From Rhizophagus clarus (taxonomy: Eukaryota > Glomeromycota > Glomeromycetes > Glomerales > Glomeraceae), in assembly GCA_015698045.1 (NCBI GenBank), contig BLAL01000304.1, positions 310,001 through 374,000 of the forward strand: a stretch of DNA of 64,000 nucleotides, given 5' to 3'. Below are positions 49,164 through 61,446 of the stretch, in pieces (position 1 is the stretch's first letter; every line of letters starts with the position of its first letter). The translations under genes were made by a program, and so were the position numbers. The notes beneath the pieces were generated by a model. It made no database searches and was not told the DNA's origin. It saw only the letters and a list, made by a program, of their open reading frames with translations.

Positions 49164-52100
49164 ATGGGGCGATGTGAAAAATGGTGTAAAAAATGCCAGA
49201 AAAAATATTTTAAAGAAAATTTTGCAAACTGGACCAGTGGAAATGACAGGATTAATAAGTTTATTCAAAGAATGCAACTAAATATTAATAATTGCGAAGA
49301 CATAATATTCGAATGGATACCATATAGTCAATTTTATAGTGTTAAAAAAATATACAAATGCGAATCTTCAAAGATATATTCGGCAAAATGGAAGAATGGA
49401 CCTTTATCTTGGTATATACTGAATACAAAATATGTAAGATATTCAAATGAAAAAGTTGTTATTTTAAAATATTTGCATACTTCCCCTGGTAATATCACTA
49501 ATGGATTTTTAAGTGATATATATAAGGTAAAATTTCTCTATAAATTTGTTAAATAAATATTAAAATCGAATTTGAAGTTTACTTTCATATTTTATTAGGA
49601 AGATAAACATTCACCAATATATGGAATATCTCAAAACCCAGACACAGAAGATTACATCATGGTTTTAGGTATTGAATACTATTGTGTAGGATGTGGTAAA
49701 CTATATACACATGGTTATGAAAAATGGTGCAAACAATGTCAAGTAAATAATTTCAAAAAAAGGTTTTCAAACTGGACCAGTGGAAATGAAAAAATTGATG
49801 AGTTTATTCAAGTAATGCAATTGAATATTAATAATTACAAAGACATAATATTCGAATGGATACCATATAATCAATTTCGTATTATTAAAGAAATAGGTAA
49901 ATGTGATTTTGCTACGATATATTCGGCAGAATGGAAGGATGGACATTTATTTTGGTATAAATTAAATAAAGAGTATACAAGAAATTCATATGAAAGAGTT
50001 GTTTTAGAATGTTTGCATACTTCCCATAATAATATTACTAATGAATTTTTAAATGAAATTTATGAGGTATGAAATTTTTCATGAATTTATTTAATAAATG
50101 TTTCTAAAATCAAAATTTGAGTGATTTTTTCGTAATTTAATAGGAAAATAAACATTCATTAAGATATGGTAGATTAATGTATGGAATATCTCAAAATCCA
50201 AATACAAAACAATATACATTGATTTTTAATGAAGAATATACATTTTTTGATGATAATGATAAACATTTGGAATATTTGAAAAAATTTTGTTTAAAATGTG
50301 GTAAATTATATACAAATATACAGCATAAATGGTGTAAGTCATGTCGAATAAATGATTTAGAAAAAAACTTTGCAAATTGGACTAGTGGAAATGAAAATGT
50401 CAATGATTTTATCCAAAAAATGCAGTTGAAAGACTGTGATTTCAAGGATATATTATTTGAGTGGATACCATATAATTAATTTAAGAATATTGTAGTAGTA
50501 AATAAAAGTAGTTTTACTATTGTATATTCGGCAATATGGAATGATGGTCCAATATATTATAATCAAGATGAGAGAACTTCTTTAAATAAATTAGTAGCTT
50601 TAATAAGTTTAAATAACTCTCAAAATATTACTGATGAATTCCTTAATAAGGTAGGAATTTATTAATATATTTGATTTACCTTCTTAATAAACGATATTTA
50701 TATTTTATATAATTTAACAGATACAAAATTGTTCAAACGAAAATCGCTACATATTTAATATATATGGAATATCTCAAAATCCAGATATGAAAGATTATAT
50801 GATGGTTTTAGATTATACATATTTTGAATATTATTGTGCGAGATGCAACCAAAAATATACAAATAAAGAGCTTAAATTGTGTAAACTATGTCAATTAAAT
50901 GATTTGAAAAAAAAATTTTATGAATTGGACTAGCGGAGATGAAAAGATTGATGATTATATCCAAAAAACGCAGTTAAAATATTATGATTATAAAGACATA
51001 TTATTTGAATGGATATCATATAATCAGTTTAATAGTATTAAAGAAGAAGGCAAAAGCAGTTTTGCTACCATGTATTCAGCAATATGGAAAGACGGTCCAA
51101 TGTTTTATAATCAGAATGAAAGAAAAAATCTAAATAAAAAAGTTGCTTTGATGAGTTTAAGTAATTCGCAAAATATTGTTGATGAATTCTTAAAAGAGGT
51201 ATGAAATATCTATGATTCATTTATTTGCCTTTTTTGAATAAAATAATAATGTTTACAGTATATTGTATTTAATTTAACAGGATCAAAATTATTTAAAAGA
51301 AAAGTGTTATATAAATAAATCAAGCAATATAATTGAAATGTATGGAATATCTCAAAATTCAGTTACAAACGATTATGTGATAGTTTTAGATTATATATAT
51401 TTTGAATATTACTATGCAAAATGCAATAAAATATATACAAATACTGAATATAAATGGTGTAAGCCATGTCAAAATAAATGATTTGAAAGAAAATTTTAAC
51501 GATTGGAGTGAAAATGAAAAAGTTGATAGTTTCATTCAAAAGTTGCGATTAGAAGTTTTTGATTATAAAGGTATACTATTTGAATGGATACCATATAACC
51601 AGTTTAAAAGTGTAAAAGAAATAGGTAAAGGTGGTTTTGCTATTGTATATTCAGCAATATGGAAGGATGGTCCAATATGTTATAATCAAAATGAAAGGAA
51701 AAATTTAAATAAATTAGTTGCTTTAAAAAGTTTAAGCAACTCACATAATATCAGTAATGAATTTTTAAAAGAGGTATGAGATTTCTTTATACTCTATGTA
51801 GTATGTCATCAATTATTTAATTTTACCTTTTAATAAAATAATATATTTTATAGGTTCAAAATTATTCAAGAGAAATGCGCTATACAAGCAAATCAAGTAA
51901 TATACTTAAAATATATGGAATGTCTCAAAATCCAAATACCAAAAATTATATTATGGTTCTTGAATACGCAAATGGTGGAAATTTTGATAAATATTGGATA
52001 AAAAAAAATTATACAACTTTTAATTGGGATCGTAGAATAATATCATTATATGATATTATTAAAGGTCTTATGGAAATACATCAGAAACATACAATTCATT

Positions 52101-52792
52101 GCGATTTTCATACAGGAAATATATTATATGATTTTTTGCAAAGAAAAGTATATATTTCAGATATGGGATTATGTAGAGAAGTTAATAATACAGATAAGAC
52201 AAAAATTTATGGAGTTATGCCTTATGTAGCTCCCGAAATTTTGAGAGGAAAATCCTATACTCAAGCAGCGGATATATATAGCTTTGGTATGATTATGTAT
52301 TTCATGGCAACTGGAAGACAACCTTTTGATAATCGTGCGCATGATTATGACCTAGCATTAGACATGTGTAAAGGAATTAGACCTGATATAAATGAGCCAG
52401 AAGCACCTGAATTCTATATCAACTTAATGAAACGATGCTGGGATTCAAATCCAGATAAGAGACCAAATGTTGTTGAGTTGGAAAAAGAGATTAATTCATA
52501 TACTAAGTATAAAATCAAATCGAAATTCAGAGAAGCGGAAGAATATAGAAAGGCAAATTTTTCGTCTTTTAAAGATAACTTATCAGCTACACATTCTCAT
52601 GCTATTTATACTTCTCGATTACTTAATCCCTTTACAAAAGATCTTCCAAAATATGATGATGATCAAGAGTTGAGTTCAAAAATCACAGTTTATAATAAAG
52701 AAGACAACGAAGTTGATTATAATAATACGAGTGAAAGTTTAGGTAATTATTTTTTTTTAGTGTTTTTCTTTTCTTTTACTATAAATAATTAA
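49164..52792 (+). pseudogene. Tandem-N-lobe protein kinase gene, three of six exons damaged
   Basis: Exons 49164-49526, 49599-50066, 50144-50650, 50721-51198, 51281-51773 and 51854-52792, all GT-AG and phase 0. Exon 1 starts at an ATG inside the ribbon (CEKWCKKC). Exons 2-5 each hold 'YGISQN', a CxxC...WCKxC ribbon, 'NWTSGNE', 'FEWIPYNQF' and an N-lobe. Exon 6 is a complete C-lobe: IHCDFHTGN (catalytic Asp kept), SDMGLC, YVAPEILRGKSYTQAADIYS, and C-terminal AIYTSRLLNPFTKDLP. Lesions: TAA at 50477-50479 in exon 3 where family members have Gln; one extra A in the A9 run at 50907-50915 in exon 4; and one extra A near 51471-51474 in exon 5. Exons 1, 2 and 6 are open. The last N-lobe (GKGGFAIVYSAIWKDGP, VALKSL) is intact after its frameshift. 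The frameshifts lie in A-runs and could be sequence errors; the stop codon is not explained that way. A short alternative last intron (52743-52810) would end the protein at 52827. Confidence 0.65.
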
Positions 52793-52827
52793 AATTTATT
52801 TAATTTTTAGAAAATTGTAAGATTTAA

Positions 52828-54150
52828 TGAAAATTGACGAATTTATAAGGACTCTTTAACTTTTAACTAAAAGATATATGATTGATAAATGTCTTATTAT
52901 TCAATGGAAGTGGCAACAGTAGTAACAGTATTTAGCTTTAATTATAAACATTTAACATATAGCAATTACATATACATATAATTACTTTTTCTTAGTATAT
53001 TTTAGTTTTGTTCAACACTGATTAAAAAAACGATGTAAGCTTTTTAAATAAAATAAATAAAATCAGTTTGTAATTGAACAAGTCACAAATCTATAAATTA
53101 TTAACTTATAAAAAAAAATCTTATAATAATTGCTGGACAATAATAATACTTTTAACTTTTAAACATTTTACATACCCAGCCAAATATTTAATCCTTTCCT
53201 TTTTCATAATATATTCTTTTATATGAGGTAAACAGGAATTTAAATGAATCTTTCCAGTCTTCTTACGAACAAGAGACGTGAAAATTAATCAATAAAAAAT
53301 AGTATAGATCAAAAGGATACTATTCATATTTCACAAAGTTGAAAAATTGAAACATTTTGTCGTAAGTTGCAACTATTTGCCGTAATTTTCCATCTAATTG
53401 TAATAATATAGTATCGTAATAAGTGAACCATTGAATTTTGTAAATTATTAAGTAGTTTATATGTGATTTAATTATATAATTTAATAGTAGTTTACTACAC
53501 AATTATTTTCATAAAGAATCTTAGAATCGGTTTTATGAAATATTGATATTACTATAATCTTTTTTTTTTAAGTGTGAATTATTATCATAATTTCTCTGCG
53601 TTCAACTTCTAAATTACTCTATTAGTCATGATCGTTTTTATGATTGATGCTATAAAATTTTCAAGTATCAATCAGTTTTAATACCAGACACAATCATTTA
53701 TTGTATGAAATGAAATTTTACAATTAGTAGTAGGCGCAAATTAAATCGTAAGCGTAGATAATTACTTAAACTAAAACAAGTAAAAAAAAATGTCCAAAAT
53801 AAAGTAAATTATAATCATTAAATGAGTTGAAATATCAGTTATCACACCCAATATTAGTTATTAATCAACGCACAGTACAAATATCGGTCCACTAGAATTG
53901 ACATAGTAGCTTAAAACAAAATTTACTTATTTTGACTATTATTTCATAGAAGATAACGAGTTAACAGTAACAGTACGGTCTACAAATAGTTGTATAAATA
54001 ATTAACAGCGTAAGAATAAACGAACACCGGATAGTGAAATAAAAATAATTAAGCAATCAATAGAATGAGAATAATGTTTGAATAAAGAGAAAATCATGAA
54101 ATCGATAATATTATTGCCAGAGAAATCCGGATTATGACATGTAGAATACT
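52828..54150. other. Intergenic region, no gene seen
   Basis: AT-rich, frames under 61 codons, no motif recognised. It separates the plus-strand kinase from the GCCGAAAC palindrome cluster. Confidence 0.35.
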
Positions 54151-54360
54151 TGTAGCCGAAACCTTTTCACGTGACTTTCGGTCAAATTTTCAAACAATTA
54201 AAACAAAAAAATGATGAAAAACCAATTCTGAATTTAGCCGAAACTATAAAATAGAATCTCTAGAGTTTCGGCTAAGTTCCAATATAATTAAAATTATTTA
54301 CTATATTGAGAATTCTGAAGATGCCGAAACCTCGGTTAGGCCTTGGGAGTTTCGGCTACA
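54151..54360. repeat. Nested GCCGAAAC palindromes (MITE-like)
   Basis: Outer pair: TGTAGCCGAAAC at 54151-54162 and GTTTCGGCTACA at 54349-54360. Inner perfect 12-bp hairpin: TTAGCCGAAACT 54234-54245 with AGTTTCGGCTAA 54264-54275. A third pair is GCCGAAAC 54323-54330 with GTTTCGGC 54349-54356. The octamer thus occurs six times in alternating orientation within 210 bp, as in small foldback elements or a cluster of palindromic binding sites. Confidence 0.6.
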
Positions 54361-55029
54361 TGTATAAGTCTGTCTGTCCGTCTTGTATTATGTCATTGAC
54401 ACGAACGTAAATAGTTACTAGCCTAATAATAAGTAATAGTTATTTTGTTAGAAGTGCCGAACGATATTGCGTGATTTCAAAATATTGCTTGATACATATT
54501 CGATTTGGTCTTTAAGAACACCTGCATGGCATACGATTTTTATTCCTTGGTACACAATTTTATTGTAAAAATCACATAAGAAGGATAATAAAAATTCGTG
54601 TTTGCTACATGAACAGCCAAGACTAATAATCTTCATGATTCACTTTATAAATTCCGTGAGAATCTTGCGTTCACCGCAAACAAAATATAAAATATGGTAA
54701 CCTTTTTATTACATGCCGTGATAAAACGGTAAAGTATTCAAGTAAAATTTTAAAAGACAAAGATTATTTATAAAATATCGAGGGCATATCCATAATTTAA
54801 AAAATTCAAACTTTTTGTATTTCGTTCAATTACAAACTGATTTTTTTATTTATGTAAAAGAAAAAAAAAAAAGGAATTTTACATGTTACTCTATTAATCA
54901 GTGTTGAACAAAAAAACTATATCAAATATTTTTATACATATACATATACATATATTTTTTTTTTTTTATACAATTTCTATAAATTTCGAATTAATATTTT
55001 CTACTATATAATTATATTTATTTATATTT

Positions 55030-58000
55030 TCAATCACTAATATCATCATCAAAATATTTTTCAAGTTCTTTTACGTGAGGATTAAGTAACCTAGACATAT
55101 AAATAGCTTGATGATGGATGCTTTGTTGAATAAATTTATTTGATTTTCGATATTTTTCTGCTTCGCTGAATTGTTCTTCAATTTCACTATCAATTTCATC
55201 ATCATCTTGTTTTGCTTCATAAGAATTATAGAATAATCGAATCAATTCTTCTATTTCAGCAACGTTTGGCCTTTTGATTGGATTTGAATTCCAACATCTT
55301 TTCATTAAATTAGAATAACATTTTGGCATTTCTGGTTGACTCGATTCAGGTCTGATTTCTTTGCATATATCTAATGCCAAGTTATAATCATGAGCACGGT
55401 TGGCAAAAGGTTGTCTTCCAGTTGCTATAAAATACATGATCATACCAAAACTATATATATCTGATAATTGAGTATGAGGTTTTCCTCTCAATACTTCAGG
55501 AGCTACATAAGGCATAACACCATAAATTTTTGATTCATCCGTGTTACCAGCATCACCATATAATCCAACATCTGAAACGGTTACATTATCATTTGAGAAA
55601 ACCCAATAAACTCCCTTAACTAATACATTTCCTGTATGAAAATTACAATGAATCATTTGTTTTCGATGAATTTCTTTAAGATCACTAATAATATTTTCTA
55701 ATACTTTTAATTTGATTAACCAATTAAAATTTTTAAGATTGCTATTATGATTTATCCAATAATTAAGATTTCTACCTTCAGCATATTGAAGAACCAAAAC
55801 GTACTCTTTTGTATTCGGATTTTGGGTTAACCCATATACTTTGAGAATTTTACCAGAGTTATCGACACTATTTATTGAGTATTCTTTAATCTAAAGAAAA
55901 TAAACATAATTAATATATAAATCATTGTGCTTTTTCCTAATGTACTGCTTATTAAAACATACCTTATTTAGAAATTCACCAGGGAGATTTTGTGAATTAC
56001 ATAGAGATTTTAAGGCAACTTTTTTATCTGGTACTCTTGATAATTTATCTTTCCTCTTTTTATGAAATAATGGACCATCCTTCCATATTGCTGAATATAC
56101 TGAAGCAAAACCACCTTTGCCTATTTCTTTTATGTCATCAAAATTATTATATGGTATCCATTCAAATATTTCAGATATTTTATTTTCATCAAAATATTCA
56201 ACAGCTTTTGACCTAATTTCTCGAATTAAGTTATCAATCTTTTCATTTCCATTCCAATTTGTATAATTTATTACTTTACATCCTTTACACCATCCATAAT
56301 CTATATCTGTATATAATTTACCACATATTTTACAATATCTATCACAATATTTACTTTCAAGAACAATAATATATTCTTTTGTAACTTGTTTTTGAGATAT
56401 TCCATGCATTATACAATCAGCATCATTCTTTATTGAATATTTTTTAACCTATTAAAAAAAAACTATTAATAAATTTAAAATAGATATTGCATAAATTATA
56501 ATATGAAACATCATACCTTATCTAAAAGGGTTTTGGCCGTTTGATCTGGATCATTTAGACATTTTAAAGCAACTTCTTTATTTGAATCTCTAGCGTATTC
56601 TCTTTTGTCATGTAAATTATAACTTAATGGTCCACCTTTCCATATTGCTGAATACACAGTAGCATTCACATCTTGTCCTATTTTTTTAATATTACTAAAT
56701 TGATTATACGATATCCATTCAAATACACTATCGGTTGGACAATCAATTCTTGATTGCATCTCTTGAATAAAATAATCAATCCTTTCATTTCCACTAGTCC
56801 AATTTTTAAATTCGCCTTTTAAATAATTCTTCTGACATGGTTCACACCATCTATACCCGTTTTTATATGGTTTCTCACAATTAATACAATACATTTCACC
56901 ATATTGACTTCCAAGAACCATCATGTAATCACATGTATCAGGGTTTTGAGATATTCCATATATTTTGATCTTATTATCTAAATAATCAATTGAATAATCT
57001 TTAATCTAGATATAAAAAAATTTTTCGTTAAATTTTTTTTTTTTTTTAAGAAAAGCAAGAAAAACGTTAAAATTTTACATAAATGATATTTTATACCGAC
57101 CTTATTTAAAAACAAGTCAATCATGTCTCGTGAATTATCCATACACTTTAAAGCAAAATTCATATCAGGTATACGTTCATATTTTTTTTTGTCCGTATTA
57201 TAAGATAAGGGACCATCTTCCCATATTGCTGAATATACTGTAGCAAAACCACCTTTACCTATCTCTTTAAGATTAACAAATTGTTCGGGTTGTACCCATT
57301 CAAATACTAAATCTCTTGGATTATTAATTTTTAATTGCATATCCAGAATGAAATTATTTATTTTTTCGTCCGCGCCATTAATACTTTCCTTTAATTTATT
57401 CATTTGACATGGTTTACACCATTTATACATATTTGAATACATTTTACTACACATTACACAGTATTTTTCATAATATTTATCTTGAAAAACCAGTAAATAA
57501 TCTTCTGTATCTGGATGTATAGATATTCCATATATTTTAAGAACATTATCGTTAACATTTACTGAATAATTTTTAACCTATTAAAAATCAAGAAGAAAAA
57601 AAAAAAATTAATTACAATTGAAAAAAAAAAAAATAAGATTTAAAATAAATATATAATAGATTTCATACATCAGTAATAAATTCATCAATCCCATCTTTTG
57701 AATCATTTAATATTTTTAAAGCAAATCTTCCATTCGGACGTCTATTATACCTTCTTGTTTCTACATTATAGACTAATGGACCATCCTTCCATGTTGCCGA
57801 AAATCCTACGGCACAATCGACATAATCCCTTTCTATATCATCAAATTGATCGTACGGTATTAATTCAAATACTATATCCCTTGGATTATTGATTTTTAAT
57901 TGCATATCTTTAACTAATGTATCGATTTTTTCATCACCACAGGTAAAAAATTTCCTCAAATTAGTTAATTGACATGTTCTACACCATTTATACATTCTTG

Positions 58001-59160
58001 GGTATGTTTTCCCGCAACTTTCACAATATTTTTCATAATATTTATTTTGAAAAACTATAATATATTCTTTAGTTTTAGGATTTTGAGATATTCCATAAAT
58101 GTTAAGAGTATTACTGTAAATGTTTATGGAATATCCCTTGATCTATAAATAAAAAAAAAAAAATTAGTAGATCATAATTAAAATTTTTGAATTCGAAAGA
58201 ATTTCATACCTCATCTAATAATTCATCTATCATATTGTGTGAGAATTTTAAAGTAAATATTCCATTTCCGTTCCTTTGATATTTCTTTGCACTTGTATCA
58301 TACTTGAATTGACCATCTTTCCATATTGCCGAACACACTGTTGTAAATCCTATTTCTATTTCTTCAATATTATCAAATCTATCATACGGTATCCATTCGA
58401 GTATTATATCTCGATAATCATTGATTTTTAATTGAAATTCTTGAATTAATATATCAATCTCTTCATTTCCACTGGTCCAATTTCCAAAATTTTCTTTTAA
58501 ATAATTTATCAAACATGTTTTACACCATTTATGTTGAGTATTTTTATACATATCACCACATTTTACACAATATCCTTTGAAATATTCTTCAAAATATTTA
58601 TTACTAAGAACCATAAGGTAATCTTTTGTATCTGGTTTTCGAGATATTCCATATATCTTAAGATCAACATACCATTTTACTGAATATTCCACGTCCTATA
58701 AAAAATGAATCATTATTATTATGATTATGTTAAATAAAGGAAACATTATAGATTTAATTAATAAACGTACCTCTTCACTTAGTTTCATAGTTTGTTCGAC
58801 GCTCAAACATTTTAAAACTACAGTTTTATCCGATTCTCTAACGTACTTTTTCCTATCCCAACGTAATGGACCATCTTTCCATTTCGCTAAATATACCGTA
58901 GCGGAACCATCTTTACCCACTTCTTTAATTTTAAATTGATTAAATGGTATCCATTCAAACATTATATCGTTTGGATCATTAATTCTTAATTGAACTTTTC
59001 GAATCAAATTATCAATCTTTTCATTTCCACTGGTCCAATTATTAACATTTTCTTTTAATTGTTTTATTTCACATGCCTTGCACCATTTATATTGTTCATA
59101 TGTATACATTTCACCACATTTCGTACATCTGTTTTTTAATTTTCTTAATGATCTTCGCAT
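55030..59160 (-). CDS. Tandem-N-lobe zinc-ribbon protein kinase-like protein (probable pseudokinase), 1220 aa
   Basis: Seven exons on the minus strand, all phase 0: 59160-58771, 58695-58210, 58142-57669, 57577-57101, 57005-56517, 56448-55963 and 55890-55030 (3,663 nt, no internal stop). Exon 1: ribbon CTKCGEMYTYEQYKWCKAC and N-lobe. Exons 2-6 (158-163 codons each): 'IYGIS.NP.T..Y..V', ribbon (e.g. CESCGKTYPRMYKWCRTC), 'NWTSGNE.ID.FIQ', 'FEWIPY.QF' and N-lobe ending VALK...LN. Exon 7: C-lobe with APEVLRGKPHTQLSDIYSF, CWNSNPIKRPNVAEIEELI and C-terminal AIYMSRLLNPHVKELEKYF. Glycine loops are canonical only in exons 4 and 6 (GKGGFATVYSAIW, GKGGFASVYSAIW). The catalytic-loop motif is IHCNFHTGN: Asp is replaced by Asn (residue ~1017), and DFG is DVG. 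It is therefore probably a pseudokinase or binding scaffold. Donors are GTATGA-like except GTCGGT after exon 4. A start upstream of 59160 is open in frame but low complexity. Confidence 0.85.
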
Positions 59161-59975
59161 TTTTTCCAATTTTGTATTTATTTCGGAAATTTTAACTTTT
59201 TTTCTTTTCTTTTCTTTCTTTTTTTTTTCGACAAAAAAAAAAAAAATTTTTTTTTTAATTCGGATAATAGTTATTATATATGAATTTTTTGTAATGTCAA
59301 ACATAATGGTATTTTAAATAGTCCTTTTTTTGATACTAAAAAAGGGTTTTTTTTATTTAATAAAAAGAATAATAACAATATAAACGCCAAATGCATTATA
59401 AAAAAAGCGTCGGCGTATTTTATATTTGGATCACGGAGATAATATATATAAATGATCGACAAAATTTTCATCTGTCATATACAGTACATAACATAACATA
59501 GCATAGAATGAATTAATAATTCATTAATTTAACCAAAAAGAAACTTTTTTAATTGGCGTGATTAAAAATTCTTATCTATTTTTTTTCCTTAACTTTTCCT
59601 TTATTTTTAAATGAATTACCGAAAAAAAAAAAAAATTTTGATTGTCAAAAAAAAAAAGAAAATCAAATTTCAAATTATTATTGTTCCACTCACGTGATGT
59701 TATTAATAATTTTCCGAGGAAACAATGGCCGTTCTTATTATATACAAAGTAAAAAACCATCTATTACACAATGTACACAATGTGTGTAATTATACTTTAC
59801 TTTTTACTGTCTCTTTTCTTACCGAATGAAAGAATCTTTTTACGGGGCATCGATGAGGTATACGCATGTGTCTTATACGTACATTTATTTTTTTTTGGAA
59901 AGACGTCATAGCTTTTTATTTACCGTAACTGATTGAATACATTTATAAAACCAATTAAGGTATAAAGAAAAAAAA

Positions 59976-60101
59976 TTGTCGTAAATCTTTTTTTTTTTTT
60001 TTTTTTTGAAACTGCCGACAATCTTTTTTTTTTTTTTTGAAACTGTCGACAATCTTCTTTTTTTTTTTTATGTAACTGCCGTAAATCTTTTTTTTTTTAT
60101 C
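59976..60101 (+). repeat. T-run/GAAACTGCCGACAATC tandem repeat, four units
   Basis: Four units alternate T(10-20) with a 16-base core: 'TTGTCGTAAATC', 'GAAACTGCCGACAATC', 'GAAACTGTCGACAATC' and 'GTAACTGCCGTAAATC'. The core contains a GTCGAC-like near-palindrome. No function is evident. Confidence 0.7.
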
Positions 60102-61039
60102 TTATTTATCTTATTTAATTTATCTAACATATTTATTTATTTATTTTTAGTGACACTTTATTAATTAAAAATTAATACTGTTTATGATTTCGTATCTAAG
60201 ATATCTCGAATAAGTTCAGATTAAGCCAAGCATAACTATACTTTCTGTTTGCTGAATTATACTTTTTTTTCCGTAAAATTTTTCTGTATAGCAAGAGTAC
60301 CAAGTGCTCTTATGTATTGAATGTACAGCAGTGCACATGGTATGCGGAACGCTTTATTTATTTATATATTTATTGTTTTTCTTAGAAAAAAAAAAAGTCT
60401 TCTTTTAACCAAAGTTAATTTTTATTAACATAGTGACGTACGTTATTTTTTTTTTTTTTTATGTTAAATTTTTTCGTTTTAAGGCCGAGACGAGACGCAT
60501 AACCGAAAATTCAATAAAATATATGAATTTTCTTTTTTATATGCACACTCAATGTATGCAAAGCGAAATTAGTTATATATCTAGTGCAGGCTTACAGTAT
60601 ATATTTGTATAAAAATTAACAAAAAATTATAATAAATATATATTTATATTTTAATCATAATATTGCTAATTTTATCTTTGAGTATTGTCAAACGTTTACA
60701 TCTTTTGTCTATATTTTTCTTATTTATTAAGGAAGAAAAAAAGGATACAGGGAATAAAATTTATAAAGTAATCGAAATAGACAAACTATCATATAAAAAC
60801 AAAAAGCTATCCAATCGAAAAATCAGACCCTCCTCCCTTCGGTGAGATTAGTTCAAAAGAAAAACGCCGTATTTCACGTCTTTGGTCATTTTGATGGGCT
60901 TGAAATAATATGAAAGTACCGTATAACGCGAGCCATTTATGTTAAAGTGCCTCCCTTTTTTTTAAAAAAAAACAAATTTTTTTTTTGATTGCACTATTTA
61001 AACAATTTAATTTACCCGGGCTTAGCTCATTGCTTAGCT

Positions 61040-61446
61040 CACTGTCAATCACTTCACCAACAATCATTTCACCTACAAACATTTCACCGATAAACGTTTC
61101 GCCGACAGGACCATTTCACCACTATTTCACCGACAGATCACTTTACCGATACAAATATAAAAGATATAGCCAAAATTATTGTTGACATATAATACGGGAT
61201 ATGAAATATCAAACTTATATTTTCAGAATATACATATAATTTTTTTAATTGTTCCCTTCAATTAGTAGTAAATATAAGATTTGTGATTTAAGATTTTTTC
61301 CATGTCTACAAATATTAAATATTTATTGTAAAAAAATTATTATACTTAACTGTAATGAGCGAAAAAAAAAAGATTTTATAAAAAGAATTACTAGCGGTGA
61401 AACAACTGTCTGTGAAACGTTTGTCGGTGAAATGAATCAGACCCCC
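61040..61446. mobile_element. MITE with 'TTTCACCGACAAACA' subterminal repeats (copy 2)
   Basis: The left part has six or seven ~16-base tandem copies of 'TTTCACC(G/T)ACAAACA' (61052-61150). The right part has three in inverse orientation (61394-61435) and ends in GAATCAGACCC. Its right end (inverse GGGTCTGATTCATTTCACC) resembles that of the 42135-42788 element (GGTCTGGTTCACATTACC), so the two are relatives with diverged subterminal motifs. No transposase; the left boundary is uncertain. Confidence 0.5.

Noticed and set aside
48727..49281. 184-codon open frame upstream of and overlapping the first kinase exon in another frame
   Set aside because: Its last third is the out-of-frame shadow of the kinase exon at 49164, and the rest is Ile/Leu/Phe/Tyr-rich as expected from AT-rich chance reading; no domain was seen.
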